This document shows, in pieces, positions 1 through 6,231 of a stretch of 6,450 nucleotides of DNA. Both the position numbers and the translations under genes were made by a program. Under the pieces are notes generated by a model, which did no database searches, was not told the origin of the DNA, and saw nothing but the letters and a program-made list of their open reading frames with translations. The DNA is taken from NCBI GenBank assembly GCA_044238145.1, contig JBIIDT010000124.1:1-6450 (forward strand). The letters are read 5' to 3'. The stretch is from QWPN01 sp044238145. Its GTDB lineage: Bacteria; Planctomycetota; Planctomycetia; Pirellulales; UBA1268. Numbering within the stretch: position 1 is the first letter of the stretch; each line of letters opens with the position of its first letter.

Positions 1-2
1 CG

Positions 3-302
3 AAATCGAAGACAGGCAAGACCCCGTGGTTCGACGACCAGAGCGACTCGGAGTTGCTCACGGAATACGCCCGGAAGCTCGACTCCTTCCTCGACGTCGT
101 CGCCGACGGCAAGGTCGACGCGAAGGAGCTCGACGCCCAGGAGAAGCGGGTCGTGGCCCTCATGAAGGAGGTCGAGCCGCTCCTCTCCCCGGAGGCCCAT
201 GAGAAGGTCACGCACCTGCTCTGCGAAGTCACGGCCTACGACCTGATGAACGCCATGCATCTGGCCGGCAAGTCCCGGCCGCGGACGAAGTTTCGCGGCT
301 GA
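3..302 (+). CDS. Uncharacterised small helical protein, 3' part only
   Basis: The reading frame is open from the left edge to a TGA at 300-302, giving 99 visible residues. There is no ATG or GTG in the visible part before the body of the protein. A TTG at 54 could start it, but the frame continues upstream with protein-like sequence (PWFDD at visible residues 8-12), so I read this as truncated by the window edge. The protein is charged, soluble and probably all-helical. Visible residues 31-42 resemble an EF-hand loop (D at loop positions 1, 5 and 9, G at 6, V at 8, E at 12), but position 3 is Val, so calcium binding is doubtful. The loop also recalls the acidic DG-containing segments of TerB-like proteins, which is only a resemblance. 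It sits just upstream of the transporter genes on the same strand and is probably in their operon. I do not recognise the family and assign no function. Confidence 0.75.
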   Translation, partial: KSKTGKTPWFDDQSDSELLTEYARKLDSFLDVVADGKVDAKELDAQEKRVVALMKEVEPLLSPEAHEKVTHLLCEVTAYDLMNAMHLAGKSRPRTKFRG

Positions 303-303
303 T

Positions 304-319
304 GGCCGCGGCTGCGGCC
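304..319 (+). promoter_or_regulatory. GC-rich hairpin between first gene and binding-protein gene
   Basis: GGCCGC (304-309) and GCGGCC (314-319) form a perfect 6-bp stem around a GGCT loop. The stem can be extended by a T-G and an A-T pair (303/320, 302/321). It begins immediately after the stop codon at 300-302 and lies 45 bases before the preferred start at 365. There is no T-run behind it, so it is a poor intrinsic terminator. An RNA processing or stability element separating expression of the two genes is possible. The role is inferred; only the inverted repeat is seen. Confidence 0.4.
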
Positions 320-351
320 GTTCGTTCCCTCCCCGTCCCTTCACGTCCCGC

Positions 352-355
352 GAGG
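352..355 (+). promoter_or_regulatory. Ribosome binding site that selects the start at 365
   Basis: GAGG lies 9 bases before the ATG at 365. The alternative in-frame ATG at 302 overlaps the previous stop (TGATG) but has no comparable site upstream. It would also add 21 low-complexity residues (a run of alanines, then Pro/Arg/Ser) before the membrane anchor. Confidence 0.6.
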
Positions 356-364
356 TATCCATCC

Positions 365-2116
365 ATGTCCGGTCAACCCAAGGCTCCCTTCTGGCTCGCC
401 GTGTGGGCGGTGATCCTCGGTCTCGTCGGCCTGGCGGCCTGGCGGGCCGGCATGCTCGAGCAGTTCGGGTTCGGCAGGCCGGGCGCGGGCGGCGGCCAGC
501 GGCCGGTGGCGGGCGGGGGTGGAGCGGACGGCGGTGGTCCGGCCGAGGGCATGACCGAGGCCCCGGACGTCTCCGTGCCCACGACCGTGAAGGAATACAC
601 CTTCAAGCCGGCCGAGCGGCTGCCGCCGGTGAAGGGCGTGAGCGGCTACAAGCCGCTCCAGGACGAGACGGTGAAGTTCGCCCTCAACGTGTGGGCCGGC
701 TGGGCGCCGATCATCCGGGCCAACGGCGGCTTCAAGCCGGGCAAGGTCTGGCAGGCCCCGGGCGGGAAGCCCTTCAAGGTGGAACTCGTCCTCATCGACG
801 ACCCCGTGCAGATGCGAGACGCCTACGCCGCCGGCGAGGTGCACGTCGGCTGGGCCACGCTCGACATGCTGCCCTTGTTCATCGACAGCTTCGCCAAGGA
901 TTCGCGGATCATGCCCCGCGTCTACCAGCAGGTCGACTTCTCCAACGGCGGTGACGGCATCGTCGTCCGGGATTCGATCAAGACCGTCAAGGACCTGGCC
1001 GGCAAGAAGCTGGTGATGGCCCAGAACTCGCCGAGCCAGTTCTTCGCCCTCAACATGCTCGTGGCCGGCGGCCTCCAGCCGGCCGACGTGGAGATGGTCT
1101 ACGTCAACACCGCCTTCGAGGCGGCGGCGGCCTTCAGCCGCGACAAGAGCCTCGCCGGCTGCGTCTCCTGGGCTCCCGACATCTACAACCTGGCCGAGGC
1201 GAAGGGGAACCGAATGCTCGTCACCACGCAGACGGCCAACCGTCTGATCGCCGACGTGTGGTTCGCCCGGGCCGACTTCGCCAAGGACCACCCCGACAAG
1301 ATCGAGGCCATCGTCCGCGGGATCTTCGACGCCATGACAGAGCTGAAGTCGGAGACCGCCCGCAAGGAGGTCGCCCAGCTGATGGCCGACGGCTACGCGA
1401 TCCCGGCGTCCGACGCCCTGACGATGCTCGGCGACGCCCACTCGACGAACTGGGCCGAGAACTACCAGTTCTTCCTCAATCGCAACAATCCGGCCAACTT
1501 CGAGCGGATCTGGAAGCAGGCCTACATGCTCTACCGCCGCATCGGAGCGATCGCCAACAACCCGGTGCCCTTCGACCAGGTGATGGACTTCTCCGTGATC
1601 CAGAAGCTGGGGGCGGAGCCGAAGTACGCCGAAACGAAGGACGAGTACACGGCGGCCGTGTCGCCGAAGACGGTGCAGCAGATCCGGGCCGAGAACGAGG
1701 AGATCCTCACCAACACGATCGTGATCCACTTCTTTCCCAACAGCGCCGACCTGCGGAAGAAGGTGATCCGGAAGAGCGACGGCAAGGACGTGGAGGAGCC
1801 GTACGACCCCCGCGTCGATCTCGTGCTCGAAGAGGCCGGCACGCTCGCCAAGCAGTTCGGCAACGCGCGGATCGTGGTCGAGGGGCACACCGACGCCTCG
1901 ATGCGCGGCGCCGTGCCCGCGGCGATGGTCCGGGAACTGTCGCTGGAACGGGCCCGGGCCGTGAAGGACGCCCTCGTGGGCAAGTTCAAGTTCGACGACA
2001 ACCGGTTCGCCGTCGACGGCCTGGGCTGGGATCGGCCGGCGGACGACGACCATCCCGACAACCACGCGCTCAACCGGCGGGTGGAGATCAAGGTCTACGC
2101 CGCGGAGAAGGAATGA
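365..2116 (+). CDS. Membrane-anchored ABC substrate-binding protein fused to OmpA-like domain
   Basis: The 583-residue protein is predicted to capture a small solute outside the inner membrane and pass it to the permease encoded next. Residues 9-26 form one hydrophobic helix with no clear cleavage site, so it probably acts as an anchor. Residues 37-62 are a Gly-rich linker. Residues about 103-415 resemble periplasmic binding proteins of the NMT1/SsuA/TauA (nitrate, sulfonate, taurine, pyrimidine precursor) superfamily. This call rests on fold-like patterns such as FALNVWAGWAP (105-115) and the segment DSIKTVKDLAGKKLVM (203-218), plus the adjacent SsuC-like permease. Residues about 451-578 are an OmpA C-terminal-like domain with VEGHTD (505-510), LSLERARAV (525-533) and NHALNRRVEIKV (566-577). 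D510 and R529 fall where OmpA domains hold diaminopimelate of peptidoglycan. The start at 365 is chosen for its ribosome binding site; the start at 302 would give 604 residues. The stop overlaps the permease start. The substrate is unknown. Confidence 0.88.
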   Translation: MSGQPKAPFWLAVWAVILGLVGLAAWRAGMLEQFGFGRPGAGGGQRPVAGGGGADGGGPAEGMTEAPDVSVPTTVKEYTFKPAERLPPVKGVSGYKPLQDETVKFALNVWAGWAPIIRANGGFKPGKVWQAPGGKPFKVELVLIDDPVQMRDAYAAGEVHVGWATLDMLPLFIDSFAKDSRIMPRVYQQVDFSNGGDGIVVRDSIKTVKDLAGKKLVMAQNSPSQFFALNMLVAGGLQPADVEMVYVNTAFEAAAAFSRDKSLAGCVSWAPDIYNLAEAKGNRMLVTTQTANRLIADVWFARADFAKDHPDKIEAIVRGIFDAMTELKSETARKEVAQLMADGYAIPASDALTMLGDAHSTNWAENYQFFLNRNNPANFERIWKQAYMLYRRIGAIANNPVPFDQVMDFSVIQKLGAEPKYAETKDEYTAAVSPKTVQQIRAENEEILTNTIVIHFFPNSADLRKKVIRKSDGKDVEEPYDPRVDLVLEEAGTLAKQFGNARIVVEGHTDASMRGAVPAAMVRELSLERARAVKDALVGKFKFDDNRFAVDGLGWDRPADDDHPDNHALNRRVEIKVYAAEKE

Positions 2117-3018
2117 CGCCGCCGCCCGGCTCGCCGCCGCCGCAGCAGCCGGCCCGGCCGCTCCGCGGCGAGGCCGGGGCGGGCACGGCCTTTCTCTGGG
2201 GGCTGACCTGCGTGGCGAGCGTGGCCGCCCTGTGGTTCGTGGCCACGGCCGGTGAGGCGGAGAGCCGGCTGATCAGCCCGGCCACGCTGCCGAGCCCGGC
2301 GGAGACGCTGGCGGCTGTGCCGGCCGCCTTCGGCGAGCGACGGCTCGTCGCCAACACGCTCGTGACGCTCAAGCGGGTCGTGCTCGGCTTCGGGCTCGCC
2401 GGGCTCGTCGGCGTGCCGCTCGGCGTGCTCGCCGCCTGCTTTCCCGCGGTGCGGGCGTTCGTGGCGCCGCTCACGATCTTCGGCCGCAACATCCCCGTGG
2501 CGGCCCTCATCCCGCTGACGTTCTTCTTCTTCGGGATCGGCGAGTTCCAGAAGGTGATGTTCCTGTTCATCGCGAGCGTGGCCTTCGTGCTCAGCGACAC
2601 GACGGCGGCGGTGCTGGAGGTTCCGGAGCGGTACGTCGACACGGCCCGCACGCTCGGGGCCTCGCGGCTGCAGATCATCCTCAAGGTCCTCGTGCCCCTG
2701 GCGGCACCCACGATCTTCAACTCGCTGCGGCTGTTGTTCGGCATCGCCTTCGGCTACGTGATGCTCGCGGAGGTGGTGAAGTTCGGGGGCGAGACGGGCG
2801 GCCTCGGTGACCTGATCAACGTCGCCCAGCGACGCGGATACCGGGAGCCGATCCTCATCGTGCTCGTCGTGATCCCGCTGGTCGCCTATGCGATCGACCG
2901 GCTCCTGTGGTGGCTGCAGTGCGACCTGTTTCCGCATCGCTACGGCGGCCGCGGCTGGCTGCCGAAACTGTTCGGCCGCCTGCTGCACGGCGCCGCCGCC
3001 CCCGCGGAGGCGGCATGA
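2113..3018 (+). CDS. ABC transporter permease, nitrate/sulfonate/taurine type
   Basis: This 301-residue inner-membrane protein should form the channel of the importer, presumably as a homodimer. About six hydrophobic segments are visible: 27-45, 88-110, 115-140, 146-162, 197-222 and 246-264. The cytoplasmic EAA loop that contacts the ATPase is clear at 170-199: VPERYVDTARTLGAS followed by the conserved hydrophobic and P-L-A-A-P pattern. It places the protein in the binding-protein-dependent permease family near SsuC, TauC and NrtB. The length fits, allowing for a Pro-rich N-terminal tail with PPP at residues 3-5 and 8-10. The start ATG overlaps the preceding TGA (ATGA), with GGAG at 2104-2107 as a ribosome binding site. 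Translational coupling to the binding protein is therefore likely. Substrate specificity cannot be read from the permease. Confidence 0.92.
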   Translation: MTPPPGSPPPQQPARPLRGEAGAGTAFLWGLTCVASVAALWFVATAGEAESRLISPATLPSPAETLAAVPAAFGERRLVANTLVTLKRVVLGFGLAGLVGVPLGVLAACFPAVRAFVAPLTIFGRNIPVAALIPLTFFFFGIGEFQKVMFLFIASVAFVLSDTTAAVLEVPERYVDTARTLGASRLQIILKVLVPLAAPTIFNSLRLLFGIAFGYVMLAEVVKFGGETGGLGDLINVAQRRGYREPILIVLVVIPLVAYAIDRLLWWLQCDLFPHRYGGRGWLPKLFGRLLHGAAAPAEAA

Positions 3019-3887
3019 GCGACGCGGCCCCCGTTCCCCCGCCCGGCACCGCCCCGGCCGACCGGCCCGCGGCCGTCGAGTTCCAGGGTGTGACCAAGGT
3101 CTACGGCCAGGGCACGCCGCGGGAGTACGTGGCGATCTCGGACGTCAGCTTCACGATCCCCGACCTCGTCGGCCACGGCGAGATCTCGTCGTTCCTCGGT
3201 CCCAGCGGCTGTGGCAAGAGCACGGTGCTGCGGCTGGTGGCGGGACTCGCGCCGCAGCATCCGCCGACGAGCGGCTCGGTGAAGGTGCTCGGCCGCGAGG
3301 TCGTCGGGCCGGGGGCCGACCGGGGGATGGTGTTCCAGGACTACACGAGTTTCGACAACCGCACGGTGCTCGACAACGTGGCCTTCGGGCTCGAGTGCCG
3401 GGGTGTGCCGCGCCGCGACCGCGAGGCCGAGGCCCGCGAGTGGGTCGCGAAGGTGGGGCTCGACCCGAAGCGCGACGCCACCAAGTATCCGCACGAGCTG
3501 TCGGGCGGCATGCGGCAGCGGGTGGCCATCGCCCGCACGCTCATCCTCCGACCGCGGGTGATTCTCATGGACGAGCCCTTTGGCGCCCTCGACCCGGCCA
3601 CGCGGCTCGACATGCAGGACCTGCTCGTGAAGCTCTGGCGGGAGGTGGAGGCGACGGTGCTGTTCGTGACGCACTCCGTCGAGGAGGCGGTGTATCTCGG
3701 CGATCGGGTGTACGTGATGGCCACGACGCCGGGGCGGATCGTCGAGGAGATCCGCATGCCGGCCGCCGCGGGGCCGGCCCGCGCGACCCAGTCGGAGCCG
3801 TGGTTCCACGAGCAGGTCAACGCCCTCCATGCGCGGATCGAGCAGGTCGAGGCCGCCGCGAAGCGGCCCCATGGAGAACCCCGATAG
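3015..3887 (+). CDS. ABC transporter ATP-binding protein, nitrate/sulfonate/taurine type
   Basis: This 290-residue cytoplasmic ATPase powers the importer. All nucleotide-binding motifs are present and look intact: Walker A GPSGCGKST (62-70), Q-loop Gln108 in VFQDY, signature LSGGMRQR (162-169), Walker B VILMDEP (182-188), D-loop ALD (191-193) and H-loop His220 in FVTHS. The motif spacing and the FGALD and VTHSVEEA stretches match SsuB/TauB/NrtD-type ATPases. The first 20 residues form a Pro/Ala-rich tail with PPP at 8-10, upstream of the usual domain start. The segment before Walker A (IPDLVGHGEISSF) is a few residues longer than is common. The start overlaps the permease stop (ATGA), with GGAGG at 3006-3010. 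The stop overlaps the next gene's GTG start. It clearly belongs to the same transporter. Confidence 0.95.
   Translation: MSDAAPVPPPGTAPADRPAAVEFQGVTKVYGQGTPREYVAISDVSFTIPDLVGHGEISSFLGPSGCGKSTVLRLVAGLAPQHPPTSGSVKVLGREVVGPGADRGMVFQDYTSFDNRTVLDNVAFGLECRGVPRRDREAEAREWVAKVGLDPKRDATKYPHELSGGMRQRVAIARTLILRPRVILMDEPFGALDPATRLDMQDLLVKLWREVEATVLFVTHSVEEAVYLGDRVYVMATTPGRIVEEIRMPAAAGPARATQSEPWFHEQVNALHARIEQVEAAAKRPHGEPR
3873..3877 (+). promoter_or_regulatory. Ribosome binding site for the GTG start at 3887
   Basis: GGAGA lies inside the 3' end of the ATPase gene, 9 bases before the GTG. It supports the GTG as the true start despite the much longer open frame to its left. Confidence 0.55.
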
Positions 3888-4723
3888 TGTTCACCCGCCT
3901 CGGCGCCTACCTGAGGACCGCCTTCACCGCCCGGTGGAACCTGCTGCTGTTCGGCGGCGGCGTGGCGGCCGCGTTCGTGAGCGGCTTCCCCGGCATCCTC
4001 CTGCCGCTGGTGGCCGCGGGCGAGCTCTACTACCTGGCCAGCATGCTCGCCAACGACCGCTTCCGCAGCGCTGTCGAGGCCCAGGACGCCAAGGCCCGGC
4101 GGGCCGCCGAGGCCGTCGGGGCCCGCGAGGCCTACGAGCGGATCCGCAAGCGGCTGCCGCGGCCGCTCCTGGCACGCTTCGACGCGCTCCGCGACCACTG
4201 CCTGAAGCTCGTGGAATTGGCCGGCAGCATGCGCGGGCCCGACGCGGCGGCGCCCGACGGCGGCACGCTCGAGTCGCTCGACCGGCTGCTGTGGGGCTAC
4301 CTGCGGATGATCTGGGGCGCCGCCAACCTCTCGGAGTTCCTCGACCACACGGACGACGGCCCGATCCGCGGCCGGATCGCCGACCTGGAGAAGCGGCTCG
4401 CGAAGCTGCCGACCGAGGGGGACGCCCAGATGCGGGCGGCCCTCGAGGATCACCTGAAGACGAGCCGTGAGCGGCTGGCCAACATCGACGAGGCGAAGCG
4501 GAAGCTCGACGTGGTGGCGGCGGAGATCGAGCGGCTGGAGGCCAAGATCGCCGCCCTCGCGGAGAGCTCGGTGGCCAAGCGGGACGTGAGCGACATCGCC
4601 CAGCGGGTGGACGAGGTTGCCGAGGGAATGCGGAAGACCGACGAGACGATGCGGCAGTTGCAACTACCACCGGAACTCGAGGACTTCGAAGAGCCCCCGC
4701 CGCTCCTCCGCGAAGAGGCGTGA
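3887..4723 (+). CDS. Uncharacterised two-helix membrane protein with long C-terminal coiled coil
   Basis: This 278-residue protein has no family I recognise. The GTG start overlaps the ATPase stop (TAGTG) and has GGAGA at 3873-3877, about 9 bases upstream. The open frame extends further left, but only as a shadow of the ATPase gene. Residues 18-54 contain two closely spaced hydrophobic segments (about 18-33 and 36-53) with a Gly-Phe-Pro-Gly turn, suggesting a helical hairpin in the membrane. Residues 60-110 are charged and helical. Residues 160-255 are heptad-like with many E, K, R, L and A residues, consistent with a coiled coil. The tail is acidic and Pro-rich (PPELEDFEEPPP, 261-272). Its place as the last coupled gene of the importer operon suggests an accessory or assembly factor. 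That role is inferred from position only, because standard importers of this type need no such subunit. Confidence 0.85.
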   Translation: MFTRLGAYLRTAFTARWNLLLFGGGVAAAFVSGFPGILLPLVAAGELYYLASMLANDRFRSAVEAQDAKARRAAEAVGAREAYERIRKRLPRPLLARFDALRDHCLKLVELAGSMRGPDAAAPDGGTLESLDRLLWGYLRMIWGAANLSEFLDHTDDGPIRGRIADLEKRLAKLPTEGDAQMRAALEDHLKTSRERLANIDEAKRKLDVVAAEIERLEAKIAALAESSVAKRDVSDIAQRVDEVAEGMRKTDETMRQLQLPPELEDFEEPPPLLREEA

Positions 4724-4742
4724 ACGGGTGCGGCATCGCGAA

Positions 4743-4767
4743 GTGGCCCAACCCGGCTTCGGGCCAC
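4743..4767 (+). terminator. Possible hairpin at end of importer operon
   Basis: GTGGCCC (4743-4749) pairs with GGGCCAC (4761-4767) around an 11-base loop. A competing inner CCCG/CGGG pairing (4752-4763) is possible. It lies 20 bases after the stop of the last operon gene. No T-tract follows, so it may be only an RNA 3' end or stability hairpin. Confidence 0.35.
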
Positions 4768-4985
4768 CCACGCCCCGTCGCCGGACGTTCGCTGCGCCCA
4801 TCCTGGGCTTCGCTCACTCGGAGCTGCCTGCGCTTCGGCATCCATGCCTCCGCTTGTCAGCTACGCCGGCTCTCAGGGCATTGGGTGACCCTTTGCCTCC
4901 CGTTGTGACATGCAGGCAGGGAAGGCGTGGGGCTGCCCGTGCCGAAGGTGGATCGCGTACGTTGCCCGCTCTTGGGGTGGCGGCC

Positions 4986-5009
4986 GCGGTCGCCCGGAGG
5001 TGCGACCGC
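4986..5009. repeat. Perfect 8-bp inverted repeat with GGAGG in the loop
   Basis: GCGGTCGC (4986-4993) and GCGACCGC (5002-5009) are perfectly complementary around the loop CCGGAGGT. It is the first of three hairpins separated by only 2 and 3 bases. On the minus strand, read from top6A, the loop shows CCTCC. Confidence 0.6.
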
Positions 5010-5011
5010 CC

Positions 5012-5049
5012 GGCATTCGAGCCGCACCTTGGCTGCGGCTCCGAATGCC
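5012..5049. repeat. 15-bp near-perfect hairpin with one bulged base
   Basis: The arm at 5012-5026 pairs with 5034-5049 over 15 base pairs, with a single unpaired C in the right arm (5041 or 5042). The loop is the 7 bases at 5027-5033. It is the strongest secondary structure in the window. It would be stable in RNA from either strand and could back up the neighbouring terminator hairpin. Confidence 0.65.
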
Positions 5050-5052
5050 CAA

Positions 5053-5082
5053 GCGAAAATCGGCAGGAGGCCGATGTTTCGC
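5053..5082 (-). terminator. Likely 3'-end hairpin of the top6A transcript
   Basis: The arm at 5053-5064 pairs with 5070-5082 over 12 base pairs with one bulged base (5076) and a 5-base loop. It begins 6 bases beyond the top6A stop codon in the minus direction, the expected place for a terminator. No long T-run follows on the minus strand. A terminator without a U-tract, or a stabilising 3'-end hairpin, is therefore more likely than a textbook intrinsic terminator. Confidence 0.5.
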
Positions 5083-5088
5083 GTGAAC

Positions 5089-6231
5089 TCAGTCCAGCCA
5101 GTCGGCTTCGGAGAGCCGTTCGGGGGTGTACGTGTCGGTCACGTAGCTGATGTCCTTGGAGATCAGCGACTCGACCTCGAGCTTGAAGCCGTTGGCGAGC
5201 ATCGTCTCGATCTCCTTCTGCCAGGCCTTTTTGCCCGCGAACCAGGGATAGGCCGCGATCTGCTTGGCCCGCTTGATGTCGGTGTCGTTGAGGGCGATCT
5301 GCACGCTCGGGGAGAGCTTGCACCGCTGGTAGTCACGGGAGCGGATGCCGAGGAAGCGGGCCTCCGGGATCGCCATCCGCTTCGATTCGTAGGCCAGGTT
5401 GATCGAGCCCTGCTTGAGCACCGAGTAGATGTAGTAGCCCCAGGGATCGTTGTCGAGCAGGCAGTAGACGGGCAGCTTGAGCTCGTTGTGGAGCCGGTAG
5501 AGCATCCGGCGGACGCCGCGGGGGGGCTGACCGCCGCCGTGCGTGAGCAGGCACTGGTGCTTCCGCCAGAACTTGTCCTCGTTGAACCGCCGCCAGACCG
5601 TGTCCTTCTCGACGTGGAGGATGAACTTCGCGTCGCACGACTTGAACTTCACGATGTCGGCCTCGACGATCGACGGGATCGAGTAGCCCCCCGATCCCAT
5701 CCGCGAGCAGTCGATCTCGTCGCCCGAGTCGATGAGCGTGATCGGGCCGACCATGCCGCCGCGGTTGCTGGCGTAGACGTGGAGTTCCTCGCGCAGGCTC
5801 TCGAGCGTGACCTCCAGATCCTCGATGATCGGGTCGCACTCCTCCTGCGTGGCGAAGGTCTCCTCGCGGGTGCCCTCGATCGTATGCTTGAGCAGGTAGT
5901 ACAGACCTCGGATGCTGGTGGTCTTCTGTTGGTCGATGAGCTGCTTGCAGCCGGTGGCCACGAGCAGGGTCTGCATGTAGCTCTTGGCCTGCGACAGGTT
6001 GAAGAGCTGCCGCCGGTTGGTCTGGCTCCCCATCTCGATGATCTTCCGCGACTTGTTGAAGCGGACGTTCGCGAGGCTGCGGGTGGGGATGTCGAGGTGC
6101 GGGTCGCGCCGCTTCTCGGCGGCGGACGCGACCTCGTCGGCGAGCTCGACGATCAGCGTGCGGGTCTTGCGGTCGACGGGCGGCAGCGCGCCGGTCGCTG
6201 CCTTGGGCGGGCGTTTCGTCTTGGAGGCCAT
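5089..6231 (-). CDS. top6A: DNA topoisomerase VI subunit A (Spo11-like)
   Basis: This is the DNA-cleaving subunit of type IIB topoisomerase, which with subunit B relaxes and decatenates DNA using ATP. The 380-residue protein aligns by eye along its length with archaeal Top6A. The N-terminal segment at about 21-60 (ending HLDIPTRSLANV) corresponds to the helical region through which A subunits contact B. The winged-helix catalytic segment is TTSIRGLYYLLKHT (104-117), with Tyr112 the probable DNA-linking tyrosine. The Toprim domain carries Glu208 (HVEKD) and Asp260/Asp262 (DNDPWGYY), the metal ligands, and other hallmark stretches are SNRGGMVGP (155-163) and GQPPRGVRR (234-242). The start at 6231 begins MASKTKR, close to the expected domain start but with a weak ribosome binding site. 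In-frame ATGs at 6279 and 6306 would add 16 or 25 Arg/Gly-rich residues. Subunit B is not in the window. Confidence 0.95.
   Translation of the reverse strand: MASKTKRPPKAATGALPPVDRKTRTLIVELADEVASAAEKRRDPHLDIPTRSLANVRFNKSRKIIEMGSQTNRRQLFNLSQAKSYMQTLLVATGCKQLIDQQKTTSIRGLYYLLKHTIEGTREETFATQEECDPIIEDLEVTLESLREELHVYASNRGGMVGPITLIDSGDEIDCSRMGSGGYSIPSIVEADIVKFKSCDAKFILHVEKDTVWRRFNEDKFWRKHQCLLTHGGGQPPRGVRRMLYRLHNELKLPVYCLLDNDPWGYYIYSVLKQGSINLAYESKRMAIPEARFLGIRSRDYQRCKLSPSVQIALNDTDIKRAKQIAAYPWFAGKKAWQKEIETMLANGFKLEVESLISKDISYVTDTYTPERLSEADWLD

Larger units (their letters stand above)
4724..5088. other. Long non-coding region between convergent genes, rich in inverted repeats
   Basis: These 365 bases separate the end of the importer operon from the end of top6A, and I see no credible gene in them. 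The possible short reading frames have Arg/Ser/Leu-rich, low-quality translations. Besides the four hairpins listed separately, there are smaller inverted repeats: GCCCA/TGGGC at 4796-4808, GGCAT/ATGCC at 4837-4848 and TGCCT/AGGCA at 4894-4918. The word GCTTCG recurs in 4750-4840. Such a density suggests a structured RNA, or a copy of a dispersed intergenic repeat family. Neither can be settled from one window. Confidence 0.6.

Noticed and set aside
341..2065. Long minus-strand open frame (574 residues) opposite the binding-protein gene
   Set aside because: The translation is His/Arg/Gly/Val-rich with no domain pattern. It is the usual antisense shadow of a high-GC gene whose + strand product has clear domains.
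1258..2112. Upstream extension of the permease frame
   Set aside because: The Arg/Gly/Pro-rich translation overlaps the OmpA-domain coding region. The ATG at 2113 with a ribosome binding site and ATGA overlap is the natural start.
2888..3886. Upstream extension of the coiled-coil protein frame across the ATPase gene
   Set aside because: It is an Arg/Gly/His-rich shadow translation. Protein-like sequence begins at the GTG at 3887.
3341..4663. Minus-strand open frame of 440 residues
   Set aside because: It lies antisense to the ATPase and coiled-coil genes, both well supported, and has no domain-like pattern.
4720..4908. 62-residue + strand frame in the intergenic region
   Set aside because: There is no ribosome binding site or recognisable domain, and the composition resembles a translated repeat. 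It is kept only as part of the possible dispersed repeat.
4986..5082. CRISPR-like repeat array
   Set aside because: The three hairpins differ in sequence and length and have no spacers or regular period.
4617..5150. + strand open frame of 177 residues running through the intergenic region
   Set aside because: It starts inside the coiled-coil gene and ends inside top6A on the other strand. It has low-complexity Arg/Ser-rich composition and crosses all the hairpins.
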